A stretch of DNA of 64,000 bases from JBCCFW01 sp039029535 (GCA_039029535.1 JBCCFW010000001.1:70474-134473); one strand, 5' to 3'. Positions 1 to 9,568 are shown, counted from the first letter of the stretch. Notes: generated from the letters alone by a model not told the origin. Program-made: numbers and translations.

Positions 1-2
1 CC

Positions 3-1388
3 GCGCCCAGTCCCGACGGCATCCTCGAGGACCTCGAGGACATCCTCGGTGACGTGGAGGAGGTCAAGGAGGTCACCGAAGACGTTCCCGGCAAGTTCAC
101 CCAGATCATCAACCAGACCGACCAGATCCCTGGCAAGTTCACGGAGGTCCAGGCCGAGATCACCGAGACCAGTCGCGAGATCGGTCGCGTGCCCGACGAC
201 GTCGCCGAGGCGGTGGCCAACACTGTCACCGACGCCGTGGACGGCGCCATCGGCGCCATCGAGTCGGAGGTCGACGGAGCCATCGGCGCCATCGAGGGAG
301 TGGCCAGCGGTCTCGACCCGCTCATCGAGGCGCTCGAGAACGTCTCCACCGGCGACCTCTTCGACCTGCCGGCCGACTTCCTGAACAACCCGCTCTTGCA
401 AGAAGTCGCGGGCGTCTTGGTCCAGGGCTCGCAAGATCTCATCGACCTGTACTTCGCTGCCGGCGGTGACTACGAGCTCATCGGCGACATCCTCTCGGGC
501 TGTCCTCCGACCCTGGCCACCGACGCGCTGGAGGACCTCGTCGAGGCGATGGACGGCTTCCTCGTCAACGAGGTGGGCATCCCTCAGGACGTCCTCGACG
601 ACCTCGCCATCCTACCGCCGACCGACTACGCCAGCTCGTCGATGTCGTTCTACGTGCAACTGCGTTTCAAGTGGTACATCGACCTGCTCAACGACGGCAT
701 GAGCGAGGTCGACTACCCGCACCCAGCGGTCACCGTCGCCAAGGAGATCGTCACCATCACCGCCGTCGTGCTCGACCGTCTGGTGCTCTGCATCGACGCC
801 GCGGCCGACGAGGCCGACGGCGCGGCGCAGGATGCCTACCGCACGGCCGTGCTCGACGCCCTGGGTGAGATCCAGGCCGAGCTCGACGACGACACGCAGT
901 ACACCGACGACGTCGAGCTGGCCGCCTTGCAGGCCTTCCTCATCGCCGAGCTGAACGCGCTGGACGCCCAGATCGCCGACCACGACGCGCACGTCACCGC
1001 GCTTCTCGAGGATCTCGAGCTCGACATCGACGAGGACCTGGCGGCGCAGAGCCTCGAGTCGCTGCGCTTGGCCATCCAGACCAACCTCTCGCTCAACGCT
1101 CACTTCAAGCTGCTGGTCGCCGTCGACCCGAGCTCGCGTGGTCGCGGCTCGCTGGTGAGCCCGGCGATGCACTCCTTCCAGCTTCCCGAGTCGTCCGGCG
1201 GACACGTCGAGCTGGTCGACGAGATCGTGGACGAGACGATCCAGTCGTTCTTGGACCTCGGTCTCGGCATCAACGAGGCGGAGAGCTTCCTGGCTCTCGC
1301 TCGGGACGCCATCGCGCTCGGTGAGTACAAGGACGCCTACGACCACTACAGCCGCGCCTACCACGACGCCGTCAACGTCCAGCGCTGA
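3..1388 (+). CDS. Secreted/envelope protein of unknown function, 5' end outside the window
   Basis: The reading frame is open from base 3 with no stop, so the protein begins upstream of the window; 461 residues are visible. I do not recognise a named family. The first 100 visible residues are acidic and probably coiled-coil (VEEVKEVTEDV and heptad-like repeats). The core is nearly identical in pattern to the next gene: GGDYELIGDILSGCPP, then a block with SSSMSFYVQLRFKWY, then LDRLVLCIDAAADEADGAA. The C-terminus (LARDAIALGEYKDAYDHYSRAYHDAVN) looks like a single TPR-like helical hairpin. The gap to the following paralogue is 7 bp, so the two form a tandem, co-transcribed pair. A GTG at 54 is an in-frame start but leaves no signal peptide, so I take it as internal. 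Confidence 0.75.
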   Translation, partial: APSPDGILEDLEDILGDVEEVKEVTEDVPGKFTQIINQTDQIPGKFTEVQAEITETSREIGRVPDDVAEAVANTVTDAVDGAIGAIESEVDGAIGAIEGVASGLDPLIEALENVSTGDLFDLPADFLNNPLLQEVAGVLVQGSQDLIDLYFAAGGDYELIGDILSGCPPTLATDALEDLVEAMDGFLVNEVGIPQDVLDDLAILPPTDYASSSMSFYVQLRFKWYIDLLNDGMSEVDYPHPAVTVAKEIVTITAVVLDRLVLCIDAAADEADGAAQDAYRTAVLDALGEIQAELDDDTQYTDDVELAALQAFLIAELNALDAQIADHDAHVTALLEDLELDIDEDLAAQSLESLRLAIQTNLSLNAHFKLLVAVDPSSRGRGSLVSPAMHSFQLPESSGGHVELVDEIVDETIQSFLDLGLGINEAESFLALARDAIALGEYKDAYDHYSRAYHDAVNVQR

Positions 1389-1395
1389 GGTCGTC

Positions 1396-3060
1396 ATGCG
1401 CTTCACTACATTCATCACGCTGGCCGTCATCGGCCTGCTGCTCGCGGCCACGGCCGAAGCCAGAGCGCGTCCCCGAGCGGGACAGGTCGGGCTCCTGCCG
1501 GTCGACGAGCTCATCGAATCCAGTCAGCCCGAGCTGCGGACGAACATTCTCGAGTCGACTCGGGAAGACGCCGAGAACAACCTCGAGGAGATCGCCGAGG
1601 AAGGTCGCGAGGTCGTCGAGGACGGTCGTGAGGCTGCCGAGCGCGCGAGCGAGGCTGCCGAGCGTGCGAGCGAGGAGGTCGAACGAGCGGTGGAGGAAGC
1701 CACCAGGCAGGCGGCTGCCGACGTCAGCGAGCTGGTCGGTGACGTTCTCGTCGTCGTCGACACCTTCCCCGATCGCTTCGACGAGGTCATCGAGAAGACC
1801 GACCAGCTCCCCGGTGGCTTCTCCGGTCTCACCTCGAGCATCAACTCGCTCGGGAGCGAGCTGCGAGGTCTCGATTCCGACATCGCCAACGATGTCGAAG
1901 CCGAGGCGATCGCCGTGGCGACCACCGCGTCGTCGGCGCTCGCTGCCGAGCTCGACGACGCCCGGGCGGCGGCCGAGGGTCTCGGATCCGACCTCCAGCC
2001 GGTGCTCGATGCCTTCGCCGACCTGGGCGACATCGACGTCGACAGTCTCCTGAACGATCCCCTGCTGCAGGCCGGGGTCGGCCTGGTGACCGACGCGACT
2101 CAGGATGCGATCGACTTCTACTTCGCGTCGGGTGGTGACTACGCCCTCATCGGCGACATCCTCTCCGGTTGTCCTCCGACGATGGCCACCGATGCGCTCT
2201 CGGACTTGCTCGCGGAGTTCGACTCGTTCCTGGTGAACGAGGTCGGGATCCCGCAGGCCGTCCTCGACGACCTCGCGCTCGCGCCGCCGGACGAGTACGC
2301 CAGCTCGTCCATGTCGTTCTACGTGCAGCTCCGCTTCAAGTGGTACGTGGACCTGCTCAACGACGCGACCAGCGAGATCGACTACCCGCACCCGGCGGTC
2401 ACCGCCGTTCGAGAGGCCGTCGCGATCACGGCCGTGCTGCTCGACCGACTGGTCCTCTGCATCGACTCGGCTGCCGACGAGGCGGACGGGGCGGCGCAGG
2501 AGGCCTACCGGTCCGCGGTGCTCGACGGGCTGGCGGCGGGGGCCTCGGACCTCGACGCCGACGAGCGCTTCAGCTCCGACGATGAGCGAGCGGCGATGAC
2601 CGCGAGCGCGGACTTCGAGCTGACCGAGCTCGACGACCTCATCGACGGTCACGACGCTCATGTCGTCGCCGAGACCGCGGCCTTGCAGACCTCGTGGGAG
2701 GAGGCACTGGCGGCTCAGCGCAAGCAGGAGCTCACGCTGACCATCCAGGCCCAGCTCTCCCTCACCGGCTTCGAGACGCTCTTCGACGGCGACGAGATCC
2801 CGACGCTGGGTGGGGTGTTCCTCCGGGCGAGCCCGAGCAACCACTTGCTCGCCTTGCCCGAGTCCGAAGGGGGACTGGTCGAGCAGGTCGACGAGGTCGT
2901 CGTCGACGCCATCGGCAGCTTCCTCGCCCTGGGGATCGGCGTGAACGACGCCGAGGACCTCCTCGCTCAGGCTCGGGACGAGCGTGACGCCGGTGAATAC
3001 CGGCGAGCGTTCTTGACCTACAGCCTGGCCTACCTCGACGCGGTCAACGCGGTCGAGTGA
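1396..3060 (+). CDS. Secreted coiled-coil protein of unknown function, tandem paralogue of the preceding gene
   Basis: 554 residues from ATG 1396, which begins a clear signal peptide (MRFTTFITLAVIGLLLAATA). An in-frame start further upstream would destroy that signal. Residues about 45-115 are strongly charged with EAAERASEEVERAVEEA heptads, so a coiled coil is likely. A conserved core follows (GGDYALIGDILSGCPP; SSSMSFYVQLRFKWY; LDRLVLCIDSAADEADGAA), shared with the upstream gene. The C-terminus has the TPR-like hairpin ARDERDAGEYRRAFLTYSLAYLDAVN. The two conserved cysteines in the core (ILSGCPP and VLCID) could form a disulfide. The role is unknown; secretion and paralogy are what the sequence supports. 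Confidence 0.8.
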   Translation: MRFTTFITLAVIGLLLAATAEARARPRAGQVGLLPVDELIESSQPELRTNILESTREDAENNLEEIAEEGREVVEDGREAAERASEAAERASEEVERAVEEATRQAAADVSELVGDVLVVVDTFPDRFDEVIEKTDQLPGGFSGLTSSINSLGSELRGLDSDIANDVEAEAIAVATTASSALAAELDDARAAAEGLGSDLQPVLDAFADLGDIDVDSLLNDPLLQAGVGLVTDATQDAIDFYFASGGDYALIGDILSGCPPTMATDALSDLLAEFDSFLVNEVGIPQAVLDDLALAPPDEYASSSMSFYVQLRFKWYVDLLNDATSEIDYPHPAVTAVREAVAITAVLLDRLVLCIDSAADEADGAAQEAYRSAVLDGLAAGASDLDADERFSSDDERAAMTASADFELTELDDLIDGHDAHVVAETAALQTSWEEALAAQRKQELTLTIQAQLSLTGFETLFDGDEIPTLGGVFLRASPSNHLLALPESEGGLVEQVDEVVVDAIGSFLALGIGVNDAEDLLAQARDERDAGEYRRAFLTYSLAYLDAVNAVE

Positions 3061-3067
3061 CCGTTCC

Positions 3068-3107
3068 TTCGACCCGGTCGGCCGTTCATGCGGTCGACCG
3101 GGTCGAA
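3068..3107 (+). terminator. 13-bp perfect hairpin after the paralogue pair
   Basis: TTCGACCCGGTCG (3068-3080) is perfectly complemented by CGACCGGGTCGAA (3095-3107) with a 14-nt loop. It begins 8 bp after the stop of the preceding gene. There is no U-tract, so it is either a GC-type terminator or an mRNA-stabilising stem before the next operon. Confidence 0.55.
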
Positions 3108-3122
3108 GCGGTGGAGAACGAC

Positions 3123-3545
3123 ATGAGTGAAGAGCATGCTCACGAGCCCGTGACGGAGAAAGAGCCTCGCGCCTGGCGCGACGTCTTCCTCGTCGTCTTC
3201 ATCGCCGTGCAGGTTCTCTTGCCCCTGCACTACTACACCCTGCGCGAGGACCGTTTCGACGAGCGCTTCGCGTGGCGGATGTTCTCCAGCGTGTCGATGA
3301 TGCGCTGCGAGTCCGTGTTCCATCGCAACGGCGAGCTCGTCGACATCGAAGAAGCGGTCCCCGCCACCTGGGCGAAGATGCTGAAGAAGCGTCGAGCGAG
3401 CGCCGTGCGGCACGCGATGATCCAGCGGCTCTGCGAGAGCGCGCCCGACGCGGTGGTGACCCTCGACCTGCGCTGCAAGGGCAAGAAGCAGCCGGAGGTG
3501 GTCCTCGAGGATGGCGAGACCAACCTCTGCGAGACGCTGTCATGA
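3123..3545 (+). CDS. Small membrane-anchored protein, first gene of the HTTM operon
   Basis: 140 residues from ATG 3123, preceded by GGAG at a 6-nt spacing; the upstream in-frame extension lacks a ribosome binding site. One hydrophobic segment lies at about residues 20-40 (DVFLVVFIAVQVLLPLHYYT), followed by a basic soluble part with conserved-looking DERFAWRMFSSVSM and two cysteines near the C-terminus. Its stop overlaps the start of the HTTM gene (ATGA), so translation is coupled. The location suggests a partner of the HTTM protein. No enzymatic motif is visible. Confidence 0.75.
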   Translation: MSEEHAHEPVTEKEPRAWRDVFLVVFIAVQVLLPLHYYTLREDRFDERFAWRMFSSVSMMRCESVFHRNGELVDIEEAVPATWAKMLKKRRASAVRHAMIQRLCESAPDAVVTLDLRCKGKKQPEVVLEDGETNLCETLS

Positions 3546-5275
3546 ACGCGCGCTTCCGTCGAGGCTGGGAGCGCTTCTGGGACGAGCTCCCCCTGGAACC
3601 GACGCGGGTGAGCGTCTTCCGGGTCACCTTCTTCACGCTGCTGGCGATCGACGTCTGGCGTCGTCTCGGCAGCTCGGCGATGTACGGGGCCGACGGCTTC
3701 AACGTCTCCCACCTCACGCCCATCGACGCCTGGGTGCCCGTGCCCACGGCCGGCTTCATCGTCGTGCTGCGCCTGCTCCAGATCGGCCTGGCCATCCGGG
3801 TCGCCTTCGGCGGTGCGCCACGCTGGGCGGTTCCGCTGCTCGCCACGAGCTTCGGCGTGACCTACTTCCTCAGCCAGCTCGACGGCTATCAGCACCACTA
3901 CCTGATCTGGCTGTTGCTGGTCATCCTGAGCTTCGTCGACTGGTCACGACCACTGGCTCTCTCGTGGCCGTATCGGCTCCTTCTCGTCCAGCTCTCCATC
4001 ACCTACGTCTGGACGGCGGTCACCAAGATGGAGCCGTCCTGGGTCGACGGCAGCCTCATCGCCCGGCAGGTCAGCGGCGAGACCCTCCAGGACCTCACCG
4101 CCTTCGCGTCGGCCAAGATCGCGCAGCCCCTGGGCAGCGGCTGGGCCCTGTCTGCGATCTCGGTGCTCGTGCTCGAGCTCTTCTTGGCCGTGGCCCTTCA
4201 GTTCGCCAAGCTGCGCCCCTGGGCCTGGCTGCTCGGCATGGCGCTGCACTTCGGCATCGAGATGGCCGGGCTGAAGATCGGCCTGTTCAGTTGGTACCTC
4301 TTCTCGCTCTACGTGCTCATCCTCCCCGCGCCCCTGGGGCGCTGGATCGCTGCCGCCTGGTCGCGTCTCGTCGCCGTGACGAGCCGAGTTGGCGAGCGCG
4401 CTCCGATGCGCTGGGCAGGCGAGCGGGGCCGTGCTCTCCACCACTGGATGGGGGCGTCGGCCGTGCGGCCCTGGCATGCCCTGGCGGTCGGTCTGATCCT
4501 CGCAGCTTGGGTGATCGGGCGTCTCCCGATCGCGGGCGCCATCACCTCGGCGGTCGTGTTGACCGTGGTGGCCCTGGCGGCGGAGTGGGGTCGGCTCGGG
4601 GCAGGGGCCGCCTCGCGTTCCTGGAGGGCGCTGGTCCAGCTCACCGTGGCCGCCGTCTTCCTGATCACGCCGATCGTCACCGACTCGGTGGCGGGCTTCG
4701 CGCTGGTGACCGCCCAGGAGCTCATGCGAAAGGGGAGAGACGACGAGGCCGTGCGGCAGCTCGACATCGCCCTCGGCTTCGACCACCCACCGGCCGAGCT
4801 GCTCCACGGGATGGCCGCGAAGATACGGGAGGGCGAGTCGACCGATCTTGCCAAGCTCTCCTATCAACGTCTGCTCCAGCTCGACCCCGAGCACTTCGAC
4901 GGCACCGTCGACCTGGCTCATCTCCATCGTCGGGACGGCGACTGGTCGCGGGCGGCCGCGCTCTATGCCCGGGCGGCGGAGCTCGCGCCGGAGGACCCCC
5001 GGCCCCGCGTGCTGCATGGCGTGGCGCTCCAGGCGGGTCGCGCGAAGGAACAACTCTCGGTGGAAGAAGTGATGACGGTTCGTGAGCTGTTCCTCGGCGC
5101 CGGGCGCGACCACGAGCTAGCAGGCGAGAGCCGGCGGGCCCTCGACGCATTCACTCGAGACTCGCTCGTCGACCCCGGCAGCGAGGAGGCGCAGCGAGCG
5201 GTCGCACGCCTCAGCGGTGCCATCGACGAGCCGGCCGATCCGGTGAGCGAAGCGATGAACGGAGGACTGGGATGA
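3542..5275 (+). CDS. HTTM (vitamin K-dependent gamma-carboxylase-like) membrane protein with TPR tail
   Basis: 577 residues from ATG 3542, overlapping the upstream stop by 4 bp. The N-terminal 300 residues match the HTTM pattern of gamma-carboxylase-related membrane proteins: a start of the type ARFRRGWERFWDELPLEPTRVSV, several transmembrane helices, and YQHHYLIWLLLVILSFVDW. A second hydrophobic block (about 300-400) leads into TPR-like repeats at about 400-540 (RKGRDDEAVRQLDIALGF; LQLDPEHFDGTVDLAHLHRR; ALYARAAELAPEDPRPR). HTTM proteins are known to relate to the carboxylase, but I cannot show catalytic residues, so activity is unproven. It is coupled on both sides by 4-bp overlaps. Confidence 0.75.
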   Translation: MNARFRRGWERFWDELPLEPTRVSVFRVTFFTLLAIDVWRRLGSSAMYGADGFNVSHLTPIDAWVPVPTAGFIVVLRLLQIGLAIRVAFGGAPRWAVPLLATSFGVTYFLSQLDGYQHHYLIWLLLVILSFVDWSRPLALSWPYRLLLVQLSITYVWTAVTKMEPSWVDGSLIARQVSGETLQDLTAFASAKIAQPLGSGWALSAISVLVLELFLAVALQFAKLRPWAWLLGMALHFGIEMAGLKIGLFSWYLFSLYVLILPAPLGRWIAAAWSRLVAVTSRVGERAPMRWAGERGRALHHWMGASAVRPWHALAVGLILAAWVIGRLPIAGAITSAVVLTVVALAAEWGRLGAGAASRSWRALVQLTVAAVFLITPIVTDSVAGFALVTAQELMRKGRDDEAVRQLDIALGFDHPPAELLHGMAAKIREGESTDLAKLSYQRLLQLDPEHFDGTVDLAHLHRRDGDWSRAAALYARAAELAPEDPRPRVLHGVALQAGRAKEQLSVEEVMTVRELFLGAGRDHELAGESRRALDAFTRDSLVDPGSEEAQRAVARLSGAIDEPADPVSEAMNGGLG

Positions 5276-6996
5276 GCAACGACGGAAAGATGAACGGTTG
5301 GCGCGCCTGGCTCGCCCAGGACCTCGGTGAGCGCGGCCTGACCTGGTCGCGTCAGCTCGTGTTGGTGACGACGGCGGTGTCCACCTGGCTGGGCCTGGCC
5401 TCGGCGGCCGTGCCGCTCTCGGAGGTGACCGGGCTCGTGCCGCATCCGGGCCTGCGGGTCATGGTCATCGTGAGCCTGTTGAGTTGCTACCTGGCCGTCC
5501 GCAACCTGCTCTTCTCGACTCCGGCCTGGACCTTGATGGCCCTGGCCGGACTGCAACTCGTCTCCCTGCTGGTCGGGCCTTGGCCTTGGAGCCCGGCCGG
5601 CCCCTTGCTCCTGCTCTTGCTGGTGTCACTGGCGGCCATGACCGCGGGGGAAGGAGCGCTGCGGCAATGGGCGGCGCGTCTTCCGGCGCTGGCACTCTCG
5701 CTCACCTACTTGATGCTCGTCGCGCGGGAGCTCAGCTCCTCGTGGCTGTCGGGAGCCACCTTGCGGTCACGCTTCGTCGACGCGGAGGGCAGCCCGGGCG
5801 AGCACTGGGCCCTCGCCGCCGGGGTCGTCCTGGCCGCGCAGCTCTACCTCGTGGTCGCCCTTCACCTGCCGCGGCTTCGGAGCTGGACGCTGGTGGTGGG
5901 GCTCGTGCTGCACGTCCTCTCGGCGGCCTTGCGCGTCGAGCCGACCTTGGTGACCGTCCTCGCTCTCGCCGTCTACCTGCCGCTGGTGGCCGACCGACTC
6001 CTCCCGGATCCTCGGGGGCTGGGCACGATGCTGCGTGGGGCTCTCGCGAGCACCCCGTTCGCCCTCGACTCGGAGGCCCGGAAGGGCACCCCGTGGCTCG
6101 TGGTGGCCCTGCTGGCCGTGGCCGCCGTGCTGCTGCTCGTGCCGCTCGCGGGCATGGGGACCATCGTGGCGTTGGTGAGCGTGGTGGCCTTGGCGGCTGA
6201 GCAGCCGCTGCGGGTCGGCCGGAGCTGGCGCGCGCTCGCGCATGTCGTGGCCGCCGGCTTTCTCTTCGTGGCGCACCTCGGCACGGACCAGGCGACGAGG
6301 CTGGTCGAGCGGGAGCTCATCGCGCTCGAAGAGATCGGTGACGACGCCGGTGCGCTGCTCGTGGCCGACGAGCTGTTGCTCCTCGACCCCTCGCGCAAGG
6401 ACCTGCGGCTCGAGATGGCGGAGCGTCATCGCGAGGTCGGCAACCTGACCGAAGCGCGGGCGGCGTACCAGGCCATCGTCGACGACCAGCCGGGCTTCGT
6501 GGTCGGCTGGGTGCGACTCGGTCGGATCCACGGTGACCTCGGTGACTGGGAGGACGCGTTGGAGGCCTACCGTCAGGCGGATCGCTTCAAGCCGGGCGTT
6601 CCCGGTGTCCAGGTCCTGATGGGGCTGTGTCTCGACAAGATCGTCTCTCAGCGTCACCCGTCCGTCGATGGCTGGCCGGCCGGGTCACGGCCCGAGGAGC
6701 TGAGCCAGGCCTTCATCCACTACCTCGAGGGTGCGAAGGGGCATCGCGCTCTCGAGCAGAACCGGAAGGCGCTGCACGCGCTGCTGAGGGCGGTGGTCAT
6801 CGAGCGGGACAACGCCCCGCTGTGCTTGCTCATCGGCGAGGTCTACGAAGAGCTCGGCCAGAAGATGCAGGCCCAGCGCTGGGTGCTGGCGGCTCTCGAG
6901 CGCGAGCCGAGCCACGCCGGAGCGCTGGCCGCCCGCGACCGCTTGCTCGCCGCGGAGAGGAGCCCGGCCACCAAGACGACGTCCGCCGAACGCTGA
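5272..6996 (+). CDS. Polytopic membrane protein with C-terminal TPR repeats, HTTM-operon paralogue
   Basis: 574 residues from ATG 5272, with GGAGG seven bases upstream and a 4-bp overlap with the previous gene. The architecture is the same as its neighbour: about 8-10 hydrophobic helices in residues 20-340, then TPRs (DDAGALLVADELLLLDPSRKD; LTEARAAYQAIVDDQPGF; DWEDALEAYRQADRFKPGVP; and a final ALEREPSHAGALAARDRL). The membrane half is more diverged from HTTM than its neighbour, so I treat it as a degenerate paralogue. The three genes 3123-6996 form a single operon. A short GACAC/GTGTC stem (6997-7011) follows the stop. Confidence 0.75.
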   Translation: MSNDGKMNGWRAWLAQDLGERGLTWSRQLVLVTTAVSTWLGLASAAVPLSEVTGLVPHPGLRVMVIVSLLSCYLAVRNLLFSTPAWTLMALAGLQLVSLLVGPWPWSPAGPLLLLLLVSLAAMTAGEGALRQWAARLPALALSLTYLMLVARELSSSWLSGATLRSRFVDAEGSPGEHWALAAGVVLAAQLYLVVALHLPRLRSWTLVVGLVLHVLSAALRVEPTLVTVLALAVYLPLVADRLLPDPRGLGTMLRGALASTPFALDSEARKGTPWLVVALLAVAAVLLLVPLAGMGTIVALVSVVALAAEQPLRVGRSWRALAHVVAAGFLFVAHLGTDQATRLVERELIALEEIGDDAGALLVADELLLLDPSRKDLRLEMAERHREVGNLTEARAAYQAIVDDQPGFVVGWVRLGRIHGDLGDWEDALEAYRQADRFKPGVPGVQVLMGLCLDKIVSQRHPSVDGWPAGSRPEELSQAFIHYLEGAKGHRALEQNRKALHALLRAVVIERDNAPLCLLIGEVYEELGQKMQAQRWVLAALEREPSHAGALAARDRLLAAERSPATKTTSAER

Positions 6997-7059
6997 GACA
7001 CTGAACGTGTCGTGCCCATCGGCTATCTTTCATCACGAACAACGTGACGGAGGTCGGCG

Positions 7060-9450
7060 ATGGGGAAGCGGTCTGCGGCCTGGGTGATTCTCGTCTCGAT
7101 CCTGTGCGTCGGGCTGACGGCTCGGGCTCAGGAGGTCTGCGACGACTGCGTCGACGACGACGGCGACGGTCTGGTCGACTGCTACGACCCCGACTGCTTC
7201 GGCGACGCCGTGGCCTGCGGCGGGTCGTTCGTGACCTCGGGGCCCCAATCGGTCGACTGCGGACCCCGTCCGCTGGTCCTGCAGCAGCTCTGGCGGGTGC
7301 CCGGGGCCGAGTTCTCGTCGGTGCTGGTGGGGGACATCGACGGGGACTTCGAGACCGAGGTCCTCATCGAGCACTCGGGGTTCACCTTGCACGACGGGCG
7401 CACGGGGATGGCCGAGGGCATGCCGCCCATGGCGGCTTCGACCGTCAGCGGCTCGTACAGCATGGGCGACGTCGATCTCGACGGCACGGTCGAGATCTTC
7501 GACGGGAGCCACGCTGCCACCGGAGCCGGTGAGCACGAGAACTCCATCGCCCGCTACGAGCACGACCTCAGCGTGTCCTACCTGCGTCTCGACACGGTAG
7601 TCGCCCTGCGCACGGGGGCGCCGCCGCTGGGCCTGGCCGACATCGACCACGACGGGCTCCCCGAGCTTCAGCAGATCGGGGCCATCGTGGATCCCGTCGA
7701 TGGAGCGCTGCTCCTCGACCTGCGGCCCGACTTCCTCATGGGCGGTCACCCCTTCGGCGCCAACGCGATGGCGGTGGACCTGCTCCCCGACGAGGCCTGT
7801 GCGACCTGCGCGGGGCTCGAGGTGACCACCGGCAACCGCGTGTACGGCGTCGACCTCGCGACGGCGACCTACGAGCTGGCGGCGGAGTTGGGTGACGTGC
7901 CCGGTCCGTCCGGCAACCTCGGCCCCTTCGCGGTGGCCGACTGGAACGGCGACCAGGCGCTCGACATCATCCTCGCCCGGTCCTGGGCCGGTGGCGACAG
8001 CACGGTGAACGTGTGGGATCCCCGGACGGAGATGCGGCTCGTCCCCGAGTACGTGCCGAACGAGTCCGACCGGATGGAGAACACGCCGTTGGTGGCCGAC
8101 GTCGACGGTGACTGTGAGCCGGAGATCGTCCTGCTCGTCACCGACGCCGATCCGCCCGACGGCTTCCTGCGCGTGCTCGACAACGACATGTCCGTCATGT
8201 GGGAGCTGCCGAGCCCCGAGAACTCCGACTGGACCTCGGCGGTGGCCTTCGACTTCGACGCCGACGGCATCCCCGAGATCGTGCACCGCGGCTCGACCTT
8301 CCTGCGGATCTACAGCGCCCTCGACGGGATGGTCCGAGCTCAGGTCTTCTGCCGATCGCTCACGACCCTGTTCGAGCGCGTGGTCGTCGCCGACATCAAC
8401 GACGACGGTCAGGCCGACATCCTCTCCGGCTGCGACGACGAGGTCATCGCCTGGACCGTCGTCGACGCGGCTCCCGCGCGGCGGGTCCACAACCAGTTCC
8501 ACTACTTCAACGTGAACGTCGAGGACGACCTCACCATCCCTTGCGTTCAGCAGCCGCACTCGGTCGCCGGGCTCACCCCCTCGCTCAACTCCTTCCTCCA
8601 GCAGAGCACGCTGCTCTCGCAAGGACGACCCGGCAGCGACTGGTGCGCCTGCGACGATCCGGTCACTGCCATGGTCGACGTCGTCTCGCCCTGCTCCGTC
8701 TCACCGGTCGTTCTCGACGCCTCGGCGTCCACCGGCTGCTCGGTCACGCCGATGTATCGCTGGCTCGACGAGACCGGTGCGGTGGCCTGCGACTGGTCGC
8801 CGAGCTCGACTTGTGAGGTCACGGCCTCCGGGCGGTACACCGTCGAGGTCGCCTGTGGCGACGACAAGACCTGCTGGTCGTCGGCCAACGCCTCGTTGGT
8901 GGTTCGTGACTCGGCGATCGAGGCGGGGCCCGACGTGGAGGCCTGCCCGGGAGAGTCCGTCGTGCTCACCGGGAGCGTGCTCGCGGACTGCCCCGACCCT
9001 CGCTACGAGTGGAGGGACGCGAGCGGCGTGCTGCGTCCCTTCGACCCCGATCCGCGCTTCGAGATCACGCCCATCGCCTCGCGCACCTACACGCTGGTCG
9101 TCGACTGCGGCGGCTGCTTGGTGGAAGACGAGGTCCGCGTGGAGCTGGCGACCTTCGACCTCGACGAGCCCTTCGGCGCGCACCTCCGTGCGACCGGCGG
9201 CACCTTCACCTCGGTCGACTTCGCGTGGCCGGGAGCCCGCCCCTCGGCCATTGGCGAGCACGTCCACGTCTATCGAGCAGAGCGGGCGCAGGGGCCCTTC
9301 CGCTTGGTGGCCCCTCTGGGCGTGCCGCACGCCGACCTCGGTGACTCCTGGTCCGACCTCGACGCGATCCCGCCGTTGCTGTTTTACGACGTGCGACGCG
9401 CCAACTGCCTCGAGGAAATCAGCGCCTCGCCCTGGCGCGGATTTCCTTAG
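7060..9450 (+). CDS. Secreted FG-GAP/VCBS repeat protein with MopE-like Cys/Asp motif, copy 1
   Basis: 796 residues with a signal peptide (cleavage after TARA or ARAQ at about residue 24). A Cys/Asp-rich motif follows directly: CDDCVDDDGDGLVDCYDPDC, typical of MopE-like putative metal-binding repeats. Residues about 75-480 hold FG-GAP/VCBS Ca-binding loops (VGDIDGDFETEV, MGDVDLDGTVEIF, ADIDHDGLPEL, ADWNGDQALDI, ADVDGDCEPEI, ADINDDGQADI), consistent with a beta-propeller. Two Ig-like domains with paired cysteines follow (about 530-690), and a Fn3-like C-terminal domain ends in FYDVRRANCLEEISASPW. The start has GGAGG at a good spacing. Likely an extracellular or cell-surface protein. The next gene is its close duplicate. 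Confidence 0.82.
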   Translation: MGKRSAAWVILVSILCVGLTARAQEVCDDCVDDDGDGLVDCYDPDCFGDAVACGGSFVTSGPQSVDCGPRPLVLQQLWRVPGAEFSSVLVGDIDGDFETEVLIEHSGFTLHDGRTGMAEGMPPMAASTVSGSYSMGDVDLDGTVEIFDGSHAATGAGEHENSIARYEHDLSVSYLRLDTVVALRTGAPPLGLADIDHDGLPELQQIGAIVDPVDGALLLDLRPDFLMGGHPFGANAMAVDLLPDEACATCAGLEVTTGNRVYGVDLATATYELAAELGDVPGPSGNLGPFAVADWNGDQALDIILARSWAGGDSTVNVWDPRTEMRLVPEYVPNESDRMENTPLVADVDGDCEPEIVLLVTDADPPDGFLRVLDNDMSVMWELPSPENSDWTSAVAFDFDADGIPEIVHRGSTFLRIYSALDGMVRAQVFCRSLTTLFERVVVADINDDGQADILSGCDDEVIAWTVVDAAPARRVHNQFHYFNVNVEDDLTIPCVQQPHSVAGLTPSLNSFLQQSTLLSQGRPGSDWCACDDPVTAMVDVVSPCSVSPVVLDASASTGCSVTPMYRWLDETGAVACDWSPSSTCEVTASGRYTVEVACGDDKTCWSSANASLVVRDSAIEAGPDVEACPGESVVLTGSVLADCPDPRYEWRDASGVLRPFDPDPRFEITPIASRTYTLVVDCGGCLVEDEVRVELATFDLDEPFGAHLRATGGTFTSVDFAWPGARPSAIGEHVHVYRAERAQGPFRLVAPLGVPHADLGDSWSDLDAIPPLLFYDVRRANCLEEISASPWRGFP

Positions 9451-9461
9451 GGGGAGCCCTT

Positions 9462-9482
9462 GCTCTCTCGAGCCGAGAGAGC
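9462..9482 (+). terminator. 9-bp hairpin between the two FG-GAP paralogues
   Basis: GCTCTCTCG (9462-9470) pairs with CGAGAGAGC (9474-9482) around a 3-nt loop, 12 bp after the stop codon. A second stem CTCAGGG/CCCTGAG (9524-9530/9542-9548) lies just before the next gene's ribosome binding site. Together they suggest that the two duplicates are at least partly uncoupled. Confidence 0.5.
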
Positions 9483-9568
9483 CGCTCTCACAGAGATGAT
9501 CACCACCGCTGGCCAATTCATCGCTCAGGGCGAGCTTCTGTCCCTGAGAAGGATGACGGAGGTCAGCG

